Part shown: piece by piece, positions 17,377-26,518 of the stretch
How the letters are laid out: every line of letters starts with the position of its first letter
How positions within the stretch are numbered: the stretch's first letter is position 1
From: an uncultured Isosphaeraceae bacterium
GTDB lineage: Bacteria > Planctomycetota > Planctomycetia > Isosphaerales > Isosphaeraceae
NCBI GenBank assembly: GCA_945957605.1
Contig: CAMFLR010000026.1
Coordinates: 34,487-98,486 of the forward strand
Direction of reading: 5' to 3'
DNA: 64,000 nt
Position numbers and translations under genes: made by a program
Notes under the pieces: model-generated
The model's input: the letters and a program-made list of their open reading frames with translations, nothing else
Told to the model about the DNA's origin: nothing
Databases searched by the model: none

Positions 17377-18306
17377 TCAATTGCTCGCCATTGCGTTGGA
17401 CACGGCGACGCTCAATGCGCGAGAGACGACGCGAACCTCGATGGGAGTTTCGCCCAGCAACTCGCCGTCGCCTTGAGCGGGCAGTCGATGATCGCACTGA
17501 ATCTTGACCGAGCGCGACGCGGTCATGAATGACACGCAGCGCTCCTGATGCTGATTGCGACGGATCACACTCCAGCCGATCCGAAGATAGTCGACCACCG
17601 TTCGCGCCTTGACGACGCACACCTCAACTTGCCCGTCATCGACACGCGAGTGCGGACACCAACGCAGCCCCGAGCTTCCCAGCGCACCGCTGTTGATGAT
17701 CGCCACCTGCGAAGCCCTTGTCCTGTAGGCCTGCCCGCTATCAACGGCGATCGTGAACCGTCGGGGCTGAAAGCCCGCGAGGCTCGACCCTGCGGTCCAC
17801 AAATAGGCGAACACGCCGAACCGTTTCTTGCTCGGAGTGGTCGTGTCGCGAATCATCAATGCATCAACACCAACGCCGATTTGTGTGAAGTAATACGCTT
17901 CGCCGACCTGCATCGCATCAATCTCGGCGGTGCGATTCTCGCCGGCGAGCAAGTCGCAGGCGGCGTCGATATCGAGCGGGATCGCCAGCTCGCGCGCCAG
18001 AACGTTGGTCGTGCCCAGCGGGAGGATTCCCAGCCGCGCCGGCGAATTGACGAGCGCCTGGGCCACGGTCGACACCGTGCCGTCTCCGCCCGCGGCGATC
18101 ACAAGTTCACAGCCATCGCGCACAGCGGCGCGAATTACGTCATGGAGATTTTCGTCGGGGCTTACGTGGTGATAGTCGAACGAGAATCGCGATTGATCGG
18201 CACAGCGATCTAGCGCGGCGCGTACGCGATCCCATTGTTGGTTTCCCGAACCCAGGTTAACCACCACCAGCACACGAGTCGCGCGATCTGGCACATCAAC
18301 CGTCAT
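17377..18306 (-). CDS. Diacylglycerol/lipid kinase family protein (YegS-like)
   Basis: 309 residues. The catalytic-domain motif GGDGT lies at residues 73-77, followed by PLGTTNVLAREL near 96-107; both are diagnostic of the DAGK/YegS/sphingosine kinase superfamily. The C-terminal part has the expected beta-rich fold with RVDDGQVEVCVV. It would phosphorylate a lipid (diacylglycerol, phosphatidylglycerol or a long-chain base) at the membrane face; the substrate cannot be read from sequence. GAGGAG stands about six bases before the ATG. The metallophosphoesterase gene follows after a single base. Confidence 0.92.
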   Translation of the reverse strand: MTVDVPDRATRVLVVVNLGSGNQQWDRVRAALDRCADQSRFSFDYHHVSPDENLHDVIRAAVRDGCELVIAAGGDGTVSTVAQALVNSPARLGILPLGTTNVLARELAIPLDIDAACDLLAGENRTAEIDAMQVGEAYYFTQIGVGVDALMIRDTTTPSKKRFGVFAYLWTAGSSLAGFQPRRFTIAVDSGQAYRTRASQVAIINSGALGSSGLRWCPHSRVDDGQVEVCVVKARTVVDYLRIGWSVIRRNQHQERCVSFMTASRSVKIQCDHRLPAQGDGELLGETPIEVRVVSRALSVAVSNAMASN

Positions 18307-18531
18307 GGCAGCTCCTCAAAGCATGAAGACTGCCGCGAATGTTAGGCAACTCATGTGCCCGAATGACTGTCTTTTTCGGGTTAACTGCGTTTGAGGCGAC
18401 TCAAGTTGTAGGCTAATGATGGCGACGGTGTATTTTGAAGGATGCTCAATTCCTGTAAGAACCTTGTGATAACGCATCGTGTCGTCGGCAGGAATTTTTC
18501 GTCTCAAAACGATATCGCATACCGACTGAAT

Positions 18532-21207
18532 TCAAGGGCGCTTCATCGTCTTAATCAAGCCACGTAAGCGTTCCATTGCGGCATCGCAGATGTTGCGGTC
18601 GTTGTTCACGCAGGCTGGCGCGAGCTGCTCCCAGACTTTGATGGCAATATCGGGGCGATTTGCGCGGGTATGGATCTCCGATGCAAGAGATGCAATCATG
18701 ACGAGCTGTTCGGAGAGCCGCTCGCGCCCTTCGGGTTTCTTGGCCCACTCAAATGCAAGCTGCGCAGATGTTTCGCAATCCTTGAGCGACTCGTTGTATT
18801 GCCCCATATCGAACTCGATGATCGCGCGAGCGCGTAACGCGCTGATATTTGCAAGCGCGACTGCGAACACGGAAGGGGCGCTCGCCCTCTGCGCTGATAA
18901 AGTTGCCACCAGATCGTTCGCCTCGTCGAGGCCAGTTCGCGGCCGGTTCAGCCGGGCACCGGTTCGATGATAGCCTTCGACCGATATGATCCAGATATGT
19001 TTTTCATTAAAGGGACTTCCAATGGGGTACGCAAGCAGCCGCGCGAGTTCGAGGATGCGCTTGCGTGCGGCGAGCGCGCGTTCGAGGTCGTTGGCTGTTT
19101 CGAGCGAACGTGCCATGCCGCTCAGCGCGTGCAACTCGGGCGCATTGAAGGCTTCGGGTGGTATCCCGCGTTTGCGGCCTTCGGCAATCAATTCGGCCGA
19201 TCGGGCATAAGCGGCGCGAGATTCATCCGTGCGGTTCAAGTCGGCGAGCAGACTGCCTCGCATGCTTGAGGCGCGGATCAAATTGAACAGAATTCCCGCG
19301 TCATTTTGTTCGGCGCGGTGCGCGGGTTCGAGAACATCGACGGCTTTCACGGTGAATTCAAGCGCGGTCTGATTCGCCGCTCGAAAATGTGACGCGTTAG
19401 CGATTGTCAGGAGGCCGAGCGCGAGCCGGTGCGATCGCCATGGTGTGTCGGGATAGTGTTCTTCGAGGAACGCATTGTGGCGCTTCGAGAATGCAATCGC
19501 TTCATCGAGCTTTTTCGCATCCGCAAGTTGTATCGAGCACAAATCGAGGATACCAACGGTGCCCCAGCGTGCGTCTTCATGCTTGGGGTTTGCCTTCAAA
19601 ATTCCCGCGTAAATCGCGACGATCGCGTTCGCGGTTTTGATCACGTCGTCGAAATGGCCGAGCCGGCTGTACGCCTGCATGAGCTGCTCGAGGACCTTGG
19701 CCCGTTCCATCGCGTCGACGGGCGTTTCGGGGTTGGCGAAAGGCTCGTTCAGCAGCGCAGCGACGTTGTTGAGAAAGGCGAAATCCTGATCGTTACGCGA
19801 TCCGCCGCGATTGAGCATCTCTTGCACGGGGCGGTCCATCAGCGACTTGATCGCACGCAGCGCCCGGTTGCGCGCAGCCAGACTTTCCGTAAGCGCGGCG
19901 TTCGTTTTGATTTGCTGGTCTTCGAGCTGCGTCAGCGATTTGGCCTGCGCTCGAATGTGATACGCAGCGCCAGCGCCGGCAGCAATGACAGCAACAATCG
20001 CAAACACGGCAGCAGTCGCAACCGCAGGTTTGCGTCGTGCGAACTTCGCCGCGCGAAGTGGCCAGGAAATTGGCCGGGCCAGAACGGGGCGGCCGTCGAG
20101 AAAACGATCGAGCTCGTCGGCCAATTCACCCGCCGACCGATATCGCCGCGCGGGACTCGATTCGAGGCAGCGCGCGACGATCGTTTCCAGATCGCGCGGA
20201 ACATCGGGACGGAGCTTACGCACGGCGTCTGGCGTCCCCTGCGATACGCGCAAAAGCGCCTGCCAGGTGCTGTCGCCGCCGTAGGGCGGTTTGCCTGTGA
20301 GCATCGCGTGCAATATCGCACCCAGGCCGTGTACGTCGGTCGCTGGGCCGACCTGCCCGCGCGAGCCGCGCAGTCCCGTTTGCTCGGGCGCCATGTAGCT
20401 TGGCGTACCCAACACCATCCCGGTTTCGGTGACATTCGAGTCATCGCCATCGCCCCAGGCTCGTGCGAGACCGAAGTCGGCAAGCTTGGGAACGACGGGA
20501 GTTCCAGCGCTGAGCAGAATATTCGCCGGCTTGAGATCGCGGTGAACGATCCCTAGCGAGTGTGCCTCGGCGACGGCTCGCGCCAGATCGCGCACGAGCG
20601 CCGCTGCCTCGCGAATGGGAATTCGCTCGCTCTGCTTGTCGAGCCGCTGCTGCAGACTTCCGCCTTCAACGAACTCCATCACCAAAAACGGCAAGCCGTC
20701 GGCCTCGCCCGAGCCGAAAATCGCCACGATGTTGGGATGACGCAGACGCGCGAGCGTGAGGCCTTCGCGAATCGCCCGCGCTCGCGCTGAGGGGGAAAGC
20801 ACGCTCGATGACAGCACTTTCACCGCAACCACGCGTTCGAGTGCGACTTGTCGGGCGCGAAAAACCACGCCCATTCCGCCGCGGCCGATCTCCTGCCAAT
20901 CGACGAGCCCTGGAATATCGGGCGGGGCGATAGGCTCGACTTCGGGGCGAAGGGAAACTGGCGGGTCGCCGGGACGGTGCAGCACTCCCGCGAGGACGGC
21001 GTGCGTGTTCGCGCCAATCGCTGCGACGTTGATTCGCCCTGCGAGGCTCCAGTCGCCGGCGATGCCGACGAAGGCGTCGCGGCATGCGTTGCACGATTCG
21101 AGGTGCGTTTCGAGTTCGTCGCGGTCTGAGGGAGAAACCTCATCGCGCAGGAGTTGGAGCCAGGAATCACCGGCGGGACAGGCGATGGGCCGCGGATCGG
21201 CGATCAT
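18532..21207 (-). CDS. Ser/Thr protein kinase with N-terminal zinc-finger (anti-sigma-like) and extracytoplasmic helical-repeat domain
   Basis: 891 residues. Residues 30-45 carry an H-x3-C-x2-C zinc motif (H35, C39, C42) as in ZAS anti-sigma factors. The kinase domain covers about 103-370: GRGGMGVVF loop at 108-116, K130, HRDLKPAN from 222, DFG at 244-246, APE at 273-275. A membrane helix lies at about 395-417. The last 470 residues are helical and TPR-like and would face outward. The gene begins 48 bases after an ECF sigma factor gene on the same strand, so the protein is a likely membrane sensor that binds or phosphorylates that sigma factor (inference from family pairs in planctomycetes). 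Confidence 0.92.
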   Translation of the reverse strand: MIADPRPIACPAGDSWLQLLRDEVSPSDRDELETHLESCNACRDAFVGIAGDWSLAGRINVAAIGANTHAVLAGVLHRPGDPPVSLRPEVEPIAPPDIPGLVDWQEIGRGGMGVVFRARQVALERVVAVKVLSSSVLSPSARARAIREGLTLARLRHPNIVAIFGSGEADGLPFLVMEFVEGGSLQQRLDKQSERIPIREAAALVRDLARAVAEAHSLGIVHRDLKPANILLSAGTPVVPKLADFGLARAWGDGDDSNVTETGMVLGTPSYMAPEQTGLRGSRGQVGPATDVHGLGAILHAMLTGKPPYGGDSTWQALLRVSQGTPDAVRKLRPDVPRDLETIVARCLESSPARRYRSAGELADELDRFLDGRPVLARPISWPLRAAKFARRKPAVATAAVFAIVAVIAAGAGAAYHIRAQAKSLTQLEDQQIKTNAALTESLAARNRALRAIKSLMDRPVQEMLNRGGSRNDQDFAFLNNVAALLNEPFANPETPVDAMERAKVLEQLMQAYSRLGHFDDVIKTANAIVAIYAGILKANPKHEDARWGTVGILDLCSIQLADAKKLDEAIAFSKRHNAFLEEHYPDTPWRSHRLALGLLTIANASHFRAANQTALEFTVKAVDVLEPAHRAEQNDAGILFNLIRASSMRGSLLADLNRTDESRAAYARSAELIAEGRKRGIPPEAFNAPELHALSGMARSLETANDLERALAARKRILELARLLAYPIGSPFNEKHIWIISVEGYHRTGARLNRPRTGLDEANDLVATLSAQRASAPSVFAVALANISALRARAIIEFDMGQYNESLKDCETSAQLAFEWAKKPEGRERLSEQLVMIASLASEIHTRANRPDIAIKVWEQLAPACVNNDRNICDAAMERLRGLIKTMKRP

Positions 21208-21255
21208 CGGAAAACACCGCCTCGCTGCATTTCGAGCGACTCGCGCGATGGTCGG

Positions 21256-21849
21256 CTATTCCGGCGGATCGAGCCGGGCCATCTCCTCGCGAATCATGCG
21301 CTGGACCTTGTTACGAATCGCGTACACCGTATTCAGCTTGAGCGCGAGCTTTTCGGCGACTTCCTTGCCGGAAACATTGTCGAGCGCGAGCAGGCGGAAA
21401 GTCTCCCACGTATGGGCTTCTACCCGATTTCGCACGTGTTCAATTGCCAGCTCGAGCAACTCTCGATCATACTCCTCTTCCAGGCGTGCGACGAGGTTTT
21501 CCCGCGCCGGCAGTTCTTCAAGCAAACTCTGTGCCTTGACATCGCCCGTGCCGGTATGCCAGTCGCGCTTCCGATTCACCCAGGCATACCAGCTCGCGTG
21601 AACAAGTGTTCGCAGCCAGCCGCGGAAGCTCTTGGAAGGGTCGTACTCGAAGCGGCCGATTTGCTTGGAGAATTGCAGGAGCACATCCTGCGCAACGTCG
21701 TGTGCGTCGGCCTCTTGCAGGCCGTAATTCCTGCACCAACGAACGACTTGCGGACCGTAAACCAGCACGAACCTCGACCACGCTTCGGGGTCGTTGTTTC
21801 CCGACCCGAGACGGGCGAGCATCATCAGGCTAGTTTGTGGTGCTTGCAT
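21256..21849 (-). CDS. RNA polymerase sigma factor, ECF type
   Basis: 197 residues with region 2 (EADAHDVAQDVLLQF and FRGWLRTLVHASWY, residues about 45-90) and region 4 (TFRLLALDNVSGKEVAEKL and the helix after it, residues about 150-190). It directs transcription of a stress or envelope regulon. The Ser/Thr kinase with the zinc finger is encoded 48 bases downstream and is its probable regulator. The gap to the divergent LRR gene is about 240 bases and must hold promoters for both, but I could not define the target promoter motif. Confidence 0.9.
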   Translation of the reverse strand: MQAPQTSLMMLARLGSGNNDPEAWSRFVLVYGPQVVRWCRNYGLQEADAHDVAQDVLLQFSKQIGRFEYDPSKSFRGWLRTLVHASWYAWVNRKRDWHTGTGDVKAQSLLEELPARENLVARLEEEYDRELLELAIEHVRNRVEAHTWETFRLLALDNVSGKEVAEKLALKLNTVYAIRNKVQRMIREEMARLDPPE

Positions 21850-22092
21850 CGGTCAGAAGCGACAGTGGAGTGACAACGTCTTCCCACGGAGCACCGTCGC
21901 GCCGAGGAAATGGCAGCCATCGCCCAACGAGTGCGAGCGTTGCGAACGCTTTTTCAAGCTGGCATGAGCAGAGTTTATCATAATGACGGATCTGGAACCA
22001 ACCCGCCGTTGGATCCGCCGAATGTTCAGCGTCCAACTGGCGTCTACAATCGAGCAAGACATTCTACGCGGCCGGCAAGGGGGAATTGTGAC

Positions 22093-22914
22093 ATGGATCC
22101 GACACAACCGGACGACCCGAACATTCCTCTAAAAACCCCGCATCCACGCCAAGGTAAGCGTGGGCTGACTTTGCGGGCGCTGATGCTCCTTGTGGTAATC
22201 GTTGGCGGCGTGCTGGGGACGCAAGTCCGCCTGGCACATCGCCAGCGCGACGTCGCTACGTTTCTTCGACAGAACCGGTGGTCGATCGACTACGACTGGC
22301 AATGGGAGGGCGATCGACCCGTGACCAACCGCAAACCCTGGGCGCCTCAGTGGTTGGTCGAACAGCTCGGCGTCGATTTTTTTGGGCACGTCTACTCAAT
22401 CGGCCATACGCAGGCGACCGACACGATGCTCGCGGAAGTCGGCAAACTCGACCAACTTGAGCAACTCAACATCTTTGGCAACGAGGTGACCGACGCCGGA
22501 CTTGGGCATATACGCAATCTGACAAATCTTCACGCGCTCTACCTGAGCAACACTTCGATTACAGGAGCAGGATTGGCGAACCTCGAACGCATGACAAAGC
22601 TGCGTTATCTCGGCCTGCAAGGCAGCCGGATTGATGACGCCAGTCTCGTACACATCAAGGATTTGCAGCGTTTGGAATTTCTCTCGCTCAACTCGGTAAC
22701 CGTCGGCGATGGTGCGATGATGCATCTTGCCGGCTTAACGAGCCTGACCGAACTGGCGCTCGACAACACGAACGTCAGCGACGCAGGTTTGCTTCAACTC
22801 AAAGGGCTGAAGAATCTTAAAACGCTTTGGTTAGGCGGCACGCGGGCGACACCTGCAGGAGTGATCGCACTCAAGAAGTTTTTGCCGAACGTTGAGATAA
22901 AGGGGATCGACTGA
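22093..22914 (+). CDS. Membrane-anchored leucine-rich-repeat protein
   Basis: 273 residues. A hydrophobic segment at about residues 25-45 (LRALMLLVVIVGGVLG) anchors it. Residues about 125-265 are leucine-rich repeats of the planctomycete type: units such as L-x-x-L-x-L-x-x-T-x-(I/V)-(T/S)-D-A-G-L repeat roughly every 24 residues. Such repeats bind proteins; the partner is unknown. I took the ATG at 22093 because AGGGGGA stands nine bases upstream; an upstream in-frame start adds 61 residues with no support. The gene is divergent from the sigma factor gene. Confidence 0.86.
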   Translation: MDPTQPDDPNIPLKTPHPRQGKRGLTLRALMLLVVIVGGVLGTQVRLAHRQRDVATFLRQNRWSIDYDWQWEGDRPVTNRKPWAPQWLVEQLGVDFFGHVYSIGHTQATDTMLAEVGKLDQLEQLNIFGNEVTDAGLGHIRNLTNLHALYLSNTSITGAGLANLERMTKLRYLGLQGSRIDDASLVHIKDLQRLEFLSLNSVTVGDGAMMHLAGLTSLTELALDNTNVSDAGLLQLKGLKNLKTLWLGGTRATPAGVIALKKFLPNVEIKGID

Positions 22915-23065
22915 AGGGCCGGCTTTGAACCGGCGCAAGGCCTCGCGTGTCTTGTCGAAACGGACATCCGGTTCGCGCATTCGACCACTTGAGGCGATCA
23001 ACGTGATGAAGTCGAATATGCATCGGGAATAGGTTGACTTGGAGCGAGTCTGGGCAGGGAATTCA

Positions 23066-23698
23066 ATGGAGTTCACGGGCGATTTCGAGACGCATATCAC
23101 AGTTCACTGCCCACAAGAGATGAACGTCGAATCGCTCCGCGCATGGGGTGAGTCGCGAGGTCTCAAGTTCCATCACATCGTTCTCGATCGCGGCCAGTTC
23201 ACCTCTCAGCCGATGTTGACGCGAGTCGGCAACGGCCGTCTCTCTGGTGAGTTGATGGCGGCGACAGAAATCGTCAATGAACTTACGTCTGCGGGTTTTG
23301 CGGTGAGCCGCATCAAAGTCGAAGCCGCTCCCTGGAACGACGGCGTTCCGCGAACTTCGGCGGAGACGGCCAGTCAATCGGACGACCAGTACTTCGAGCA
23401 CCACATCAAGCTTCTGCTCCTCGCACACGCGAATGTGTCCGCTCTCGTTGCGCTGGCCCAAGGACATGCGGCGCATCTGTCACGTAATAGTCGACGAATT
23501 CGTGATGATGGTCTTCACGAACGATTCATAACTCAGCGGTGTCAGGGTGTAGGCCGGGTTGAGTCGCGCGCAAGACTCGATGCACTGCTCGACCAAATTC
23601 ATTCGGCCGGTCACCAGATCCTCGAGGTCGAAGAAGAATACGTCGTTTACGATACAAACCTCGAGCTTGACGCCGGTTGGATCTCCACGGGGCCTTGA
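23066..23698 (+). CDS. Uncharacterised protein with two copies of one domain; partner gene of the AbiEii-like protein
   Basis: 210 residues, soluble. I see an internal duplication. Half one starts FETHITV (near residue 6) and runs to IKVEAAPW; half two starts FEHHIKL (near residue 109) and runs to VEEEYVVY. Both halves share N-V-x-x-L then H near the start, a QPM/ERF-x-T(Q) segment, then an (A)-x-x-L/I-x-x-x-x-SAGxx(V/I) helix. Repeated H-I-T/H-I-K motifs faintly recall 2H phosphoesterases, but this is speculative. It ends three bases before the nucleotidyltransferase gene, so the two are co-translated. An AGGGA stands about six bases before the ATG. Confidence 0.78.
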   Translation: MEFTGDFETHITVHCPQEMNVESLRAWGESRGLKFHHIVLDRGQFTSQPMLTRVGNGRLSGELMAATEIVNELTSAGFAVSRIKVEAAPWNDGVPRTSAETASQSDDQYFEHHIKLLLLAHANVSALVALAQGHAAHLSRNSRRIRDDGLHERFITQRCQGVGRVESRARLDALLDQIHSAGHQILEVEEEYVVYDTNLELDAGWISTGP

Positions 23699-23701
23699 AC
23701 C

Positions 23702-24742
23702 ATGGCATCAATCTGGCAGCGCATCAAAAACAGCTTCTTTCTCCCTCCGCCCGTTCGCATCGAGCCCGATCGTCCTGAGGTGACGTCAGACCCGGACGCG
23801 ATCTTTTGCGACGCCGCTGTCGGTTATGACGGGCTGAGCGGATTCCCGATCAGTTTTGCCGATTGGGGGCTGGTCGACGCGAATCGCCCGCAGTTCTTCG
23901 ACCCGGCGTTGACCAAATACATACACGCATTTCGTTTGGGCGATCCCGAATTCGATGACGCCAAATCCGCCCAGCGATGGCGGACAGCGCGCAATGAAGT
24001 CATGCATCACGTTCTGCGCATCGCCATCGAATCGCCCCGCACGCCGCATCTGGTGTTGCGTGGAAGTCTGTTGCTTACCACCTGGCTTGGAGCCGAGGCG
24101 CGGCAGCCGGGAGACCTCGATTTCGTGTTTCAGCCCGCTACGGCGAGCATGAATAGCCAGGCAACAAAGTCGCTACTCGACGGGCTTGTCGCAGCGATTT
24201 CTGAGCGCACGCGCGTCGGCGAGGCACTTATCGACGCCAACCGGATCGTGATGGACGACATCTGGACCTACGAACGTGCACCTGGCCGGCGCATCGTCAT
24301 TCCCTGGACAGTCGAAGGCTTGCCGTCTGGTGAAGTGCAGATCGATATCGTCTTCGGAGACGAACTGGCGGAATTGCCGATCGCGGTATCAATTCCACGC
24401 CTCGACGGAGGCAGCATGCGGGTAATTGCTGCAACCCCGGCGCTTTCTCTCGCGTGGAAGCTACTTTGGCTCGAGTCCGATTGTCACCCACAGGGCAAAG
24501 ATCTTTACGACGCCACGCTGCTCGCCGAACGAACGCCACTCCCACTGAGCTTGCTCAACGTCGTGCTGCAAGCTGGGGGTGTTCAAGTCGATCGGCTGCA
24601 GGCCGATTTTCCCATGCGCTGGGACGTTGATTGGCCCAATTTCCAACTGGAATGTCCGTGGGTTACGGGCCAGGTCAACGAATGGCAGAAACGGCTGACA
24701 GATGCTCTCGCACCGACGTTCATGTCACCGGATAATGGTTGA
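23702..24742 (+). CDS. Nucleotidyltransferase, AbiEii/AbiGii toxin-like
   Basis: 346 residues. The nucleotidyltransferase signature is clear: LRGSLLL (G121, S122) followed by DLDF (D138, D140), a third acidic site in VQIDIVF, and the AbiEii-type C-terminal segment LAWKLLWLES...KDLYD. Family toxins transfer nucleotides to tRNA or other targets and are neutralised by an antitoxin. Here no AbiEi-like winged-helix antitoxin is next door; instead a duplicated-domain protein lies immediately upstream. It may be a toxin, or a housekeeping nucleotidyltransferase of unknown substrate. The N-terminal 90 residues are not part of the core fold. Confidence 0.82.
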   Translation: MASIWQRIKNSFFLPPPVRIEPDRPEVTSDPDAIFCDAAVGYDGLSGFPISFADWGLVDANRPQFFDPALTKYIHAFRLGDPEFDDAKSAQRWRTARNEVMHHVLRIAIESPRTPHLVLRGSLLLTTWLGAEARQPGDLDFVFQPATASMNSQATKSLLDGLVAAISERTRVGEALIDANRIVMDDIWTYERAPGRRIVIPWTVEGLPSGEVQIDIVFGDELAELPIAVSIPRLDGGSMRVIAATPALSLAWKLLWLESDCHPQGKDLYDATLLAERTPLPLSLLNVVLQAGGVQVDRLQADFPMRWDVDWPNFQLECPWVTGQVNEWQKRLTDALAPTFMSPDNG

Positions 24743-24745
24743 CGA

Positions 24746-25546
24746 TCACGGCCCCGTCACAACGAGCGGCGATGTGAACGTGACGGACTTCTTGGCAACC
24801 TTGTCGGTCACCGTCATCTTCACTGTGAACTCACCGGTGCAGTTGAGGGCGAAGTCGGCCTTGAAGCGGACGAATCCCACGTCGGCGAGAACCTTGGGGT
24901 TATCCTCGCGAATTGTGACTGTGATTGGCTCGGGCATCGTGGGTTTGTTCTGCTTGTCGTAGATCTGGAAGTTCATCTCGGCGTCGAGCAAACCTCCTTT
25001 GAGGTCGAGTCCCACAGCGCGAACCGAAAGATGGAGCGTCTCGCCGATCAGGCCTCCGGCGGGCGCGGGGATTTCGCCGTTGGCGTCGCGTGCAAATCGC
25101 GGCTGAACGAGCGCGAACTCGGTGGCTTTGAGGTTCATGTCGACTGACTTCTCGGTGGTTTCGCCCGAGACCTTGTCGGTGATTTTCAGTGTGAACTTGT
25201 ATTTGCCCAGCTTGAAGTTCTCGGGAAACGTGAAAATCGCCTGGCCGGTGAAGGAATCGCCGCCGAGCGCCATCCGCTGCTTTTGGGTGGTCGAAGCGCT
25301 GTTCACCGTCTTGCCGCCGGAGTCTTCAACGAGTTCGTCGAGCACGATATCGAGATTACCGTGCTTGTCGGTTCGCACGCCGGTAACCGTGTAGCGAAAG
25401 AACACCTCTTCATTGGCGAACACGTTGAGATTTTCGCGTTTGGGGCCGTAACTTCCGTGCGACGCCTGGAATTCGCGAATCTCGAGCGCAGCGTATGCGT
25501 TTGCACTCAGAACCAGGAGGAAGAGCGAGGCGATGATGGGCTTCAT
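24746..25546 (-). CDS. Secreted protein, unknown function
   Basis: 266 residues. Starting at the ATG at 25546 gives a neat signal peptide (MKPIIASLFLLVLSANAYA); AAGGA stands eight bases upstream, so I rejected a longer in-frame start. The mature part is beta-rich with repeated segments such as YKFTLKITDKVSGET and FTVKMTVTDKVAKKS, consistent with two or three Ig-like domains. Probably periplasmic or cell-surface. It converges with the nucleotidyltransferase gene, with only three bases between stop codons. Confidence 0.8.
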   Translation of the reverse strand: MKPIIASLFLLVLSANAYAALEIREFQASHGSYGPKRENLNVFANEEVFFRYTVTGVRTDKHGNLDIVLDELVEDSGGKTVNSASTTQKQRMALGGDSFTGQAIFTFPENFKLGKYKFTLKITDKVSGETTEKSVDMNLKATEFALVQPRFARDANGEIPAPAGGLIGETLHLSVRAVGLDLKGGLLDAEMNFQIYDKQNKPTMPEPITVTIREDNPKVLADVGFVRFKADFALNCTGEFTVKMTVTDKVAKKSVTFTSPLVVTGP

Positions 25547-25786
25547 TGCGTCGGTCCTTGCGTCGGGCAGGAGCGGCCTTGGGTGATGAATTGGCACGCC
25601 CGCGGCTGGGAATGATACGCGATGCTGGGAGATTTCGCGACGCTCAACGAAGACGGCGGGGGCTTGCCGGGTTGCATTGCGCCGCGTAAATTGGCGTGCC
25701 GGTTGGAGCCCACCTTTGGGTATTGGCCACGGATCCCGGTCCCGCCACGTTTTCCGGTGAATTGCACACCGTTGGAGCTACCTGCC

Positions 25787-26314
25787 ATGTCGAAGAAGAA
25801 TCGTTTCATCACCGCGGCTGCACTCGTTCTGGTCGCTGCATCGCTGGCGATGGTGAAGGCGGGGGGGATTCTCTTCCCGGATTGGTCGAAGCCGACGAAG
25901 GGGACCTACGACGCCCCCGCCGCCGAGCTCGGCAAGAAGTCGGCCAAGCCCTGGACGACCACGACCGTTGCCTCGTCGATCGAAGGCAAGACGATCGCCG
26001 GCACGCCCGTCACGGTCGTTGGTGAAATCGTCGACCTCTCGTGCTACCTCCAGGTTGGCAAGCATGGCGACAAGCACAAGGCTTGCGGCCAGAAGTGCGC
26101 CAAGAACGGCCAGCCGATCGGCCTGCTCGCCGCCGACGGTGCCATCTACATGCTGATCGACGAAGAACACGACCCCCGCCGCGACGGCCTGACCACCTTC
26201 CGTGAGTCGGCCATCGAAAACATGGCGAACGTCGTCACCGTCAACGGCACGTCGACCGAAGTCGAAGGCCAGAAGGCGATCTACGTCTCGGGTTACCTCA
26301 AGGCCGCCAACTGA
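25787..26314 (+). CDS. Exported Cys/His-motif protein
   Basis: 175 residues. An N-terminal hydrophobic segment (residues 6-25) exports or anchors it. The core has a conserved-looking segment: C86, then H93, H97, C100 and C104 (HKACGQKC), followed by G-x-P-I-G-L-L. This spacing suggests a metal- or redox-active site, but it is not a heme motif. The rest is beta-rich and could be an OB-type fold. Function unknown. It opens a plus-strand run with a di-heme peroxidase and a DUF1080 protein, all exported, so a periplasmic redox or catabolic setting is likely. GGAG precedes the ATG at 25787. Confidence 0.82.
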   Translation: MSKKNRFITAAALVLVAASLAMVKAGGILFPDWSKPTKGTYDAPAAELGKKSAKPWTTTTVASSIEGKTIAGTPVTVVGEIVDLSCYLQVGKHGDKHKACGQKCAKNGQPIGLLAADGAIYMLIDEEHDPRRDGLTTFRESAIENMANVVTVNGTSTEVEGQKAIYVSGYLKAAN

Positions 26315-26518
26315 GACTCGTTGAGAGTCGCAGCAAACGCCTGATGACGAATGGGACCCGCGCCGGTTGCTCGATCGACCACGCGGGTCTCGTTCAGTCT
26401 GGCCCGCTCAATGGCGCAGCACAAACGACAGCTGCGCGGCCGTTACCCAGATTCTCCGTTTCATTTGCGTTACGGCTGTTCATACATCGACGATCTGATC
26501 TTCGGGAAGATTCTTGCC

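Noticed and set aside
19429..20556. 375-aa plus-strand frame
   Set aside because: Lies wholly antisense to the Ser/Thr kinase, whose motifs are intact; high GC at third codon positions keeps the opposite frame open.
22917..22940. Small GCCGG/CCGGC hairpin after the LRR gene, as a terminator
   Set aside because: Stem of only five pairs and no T-run follows.
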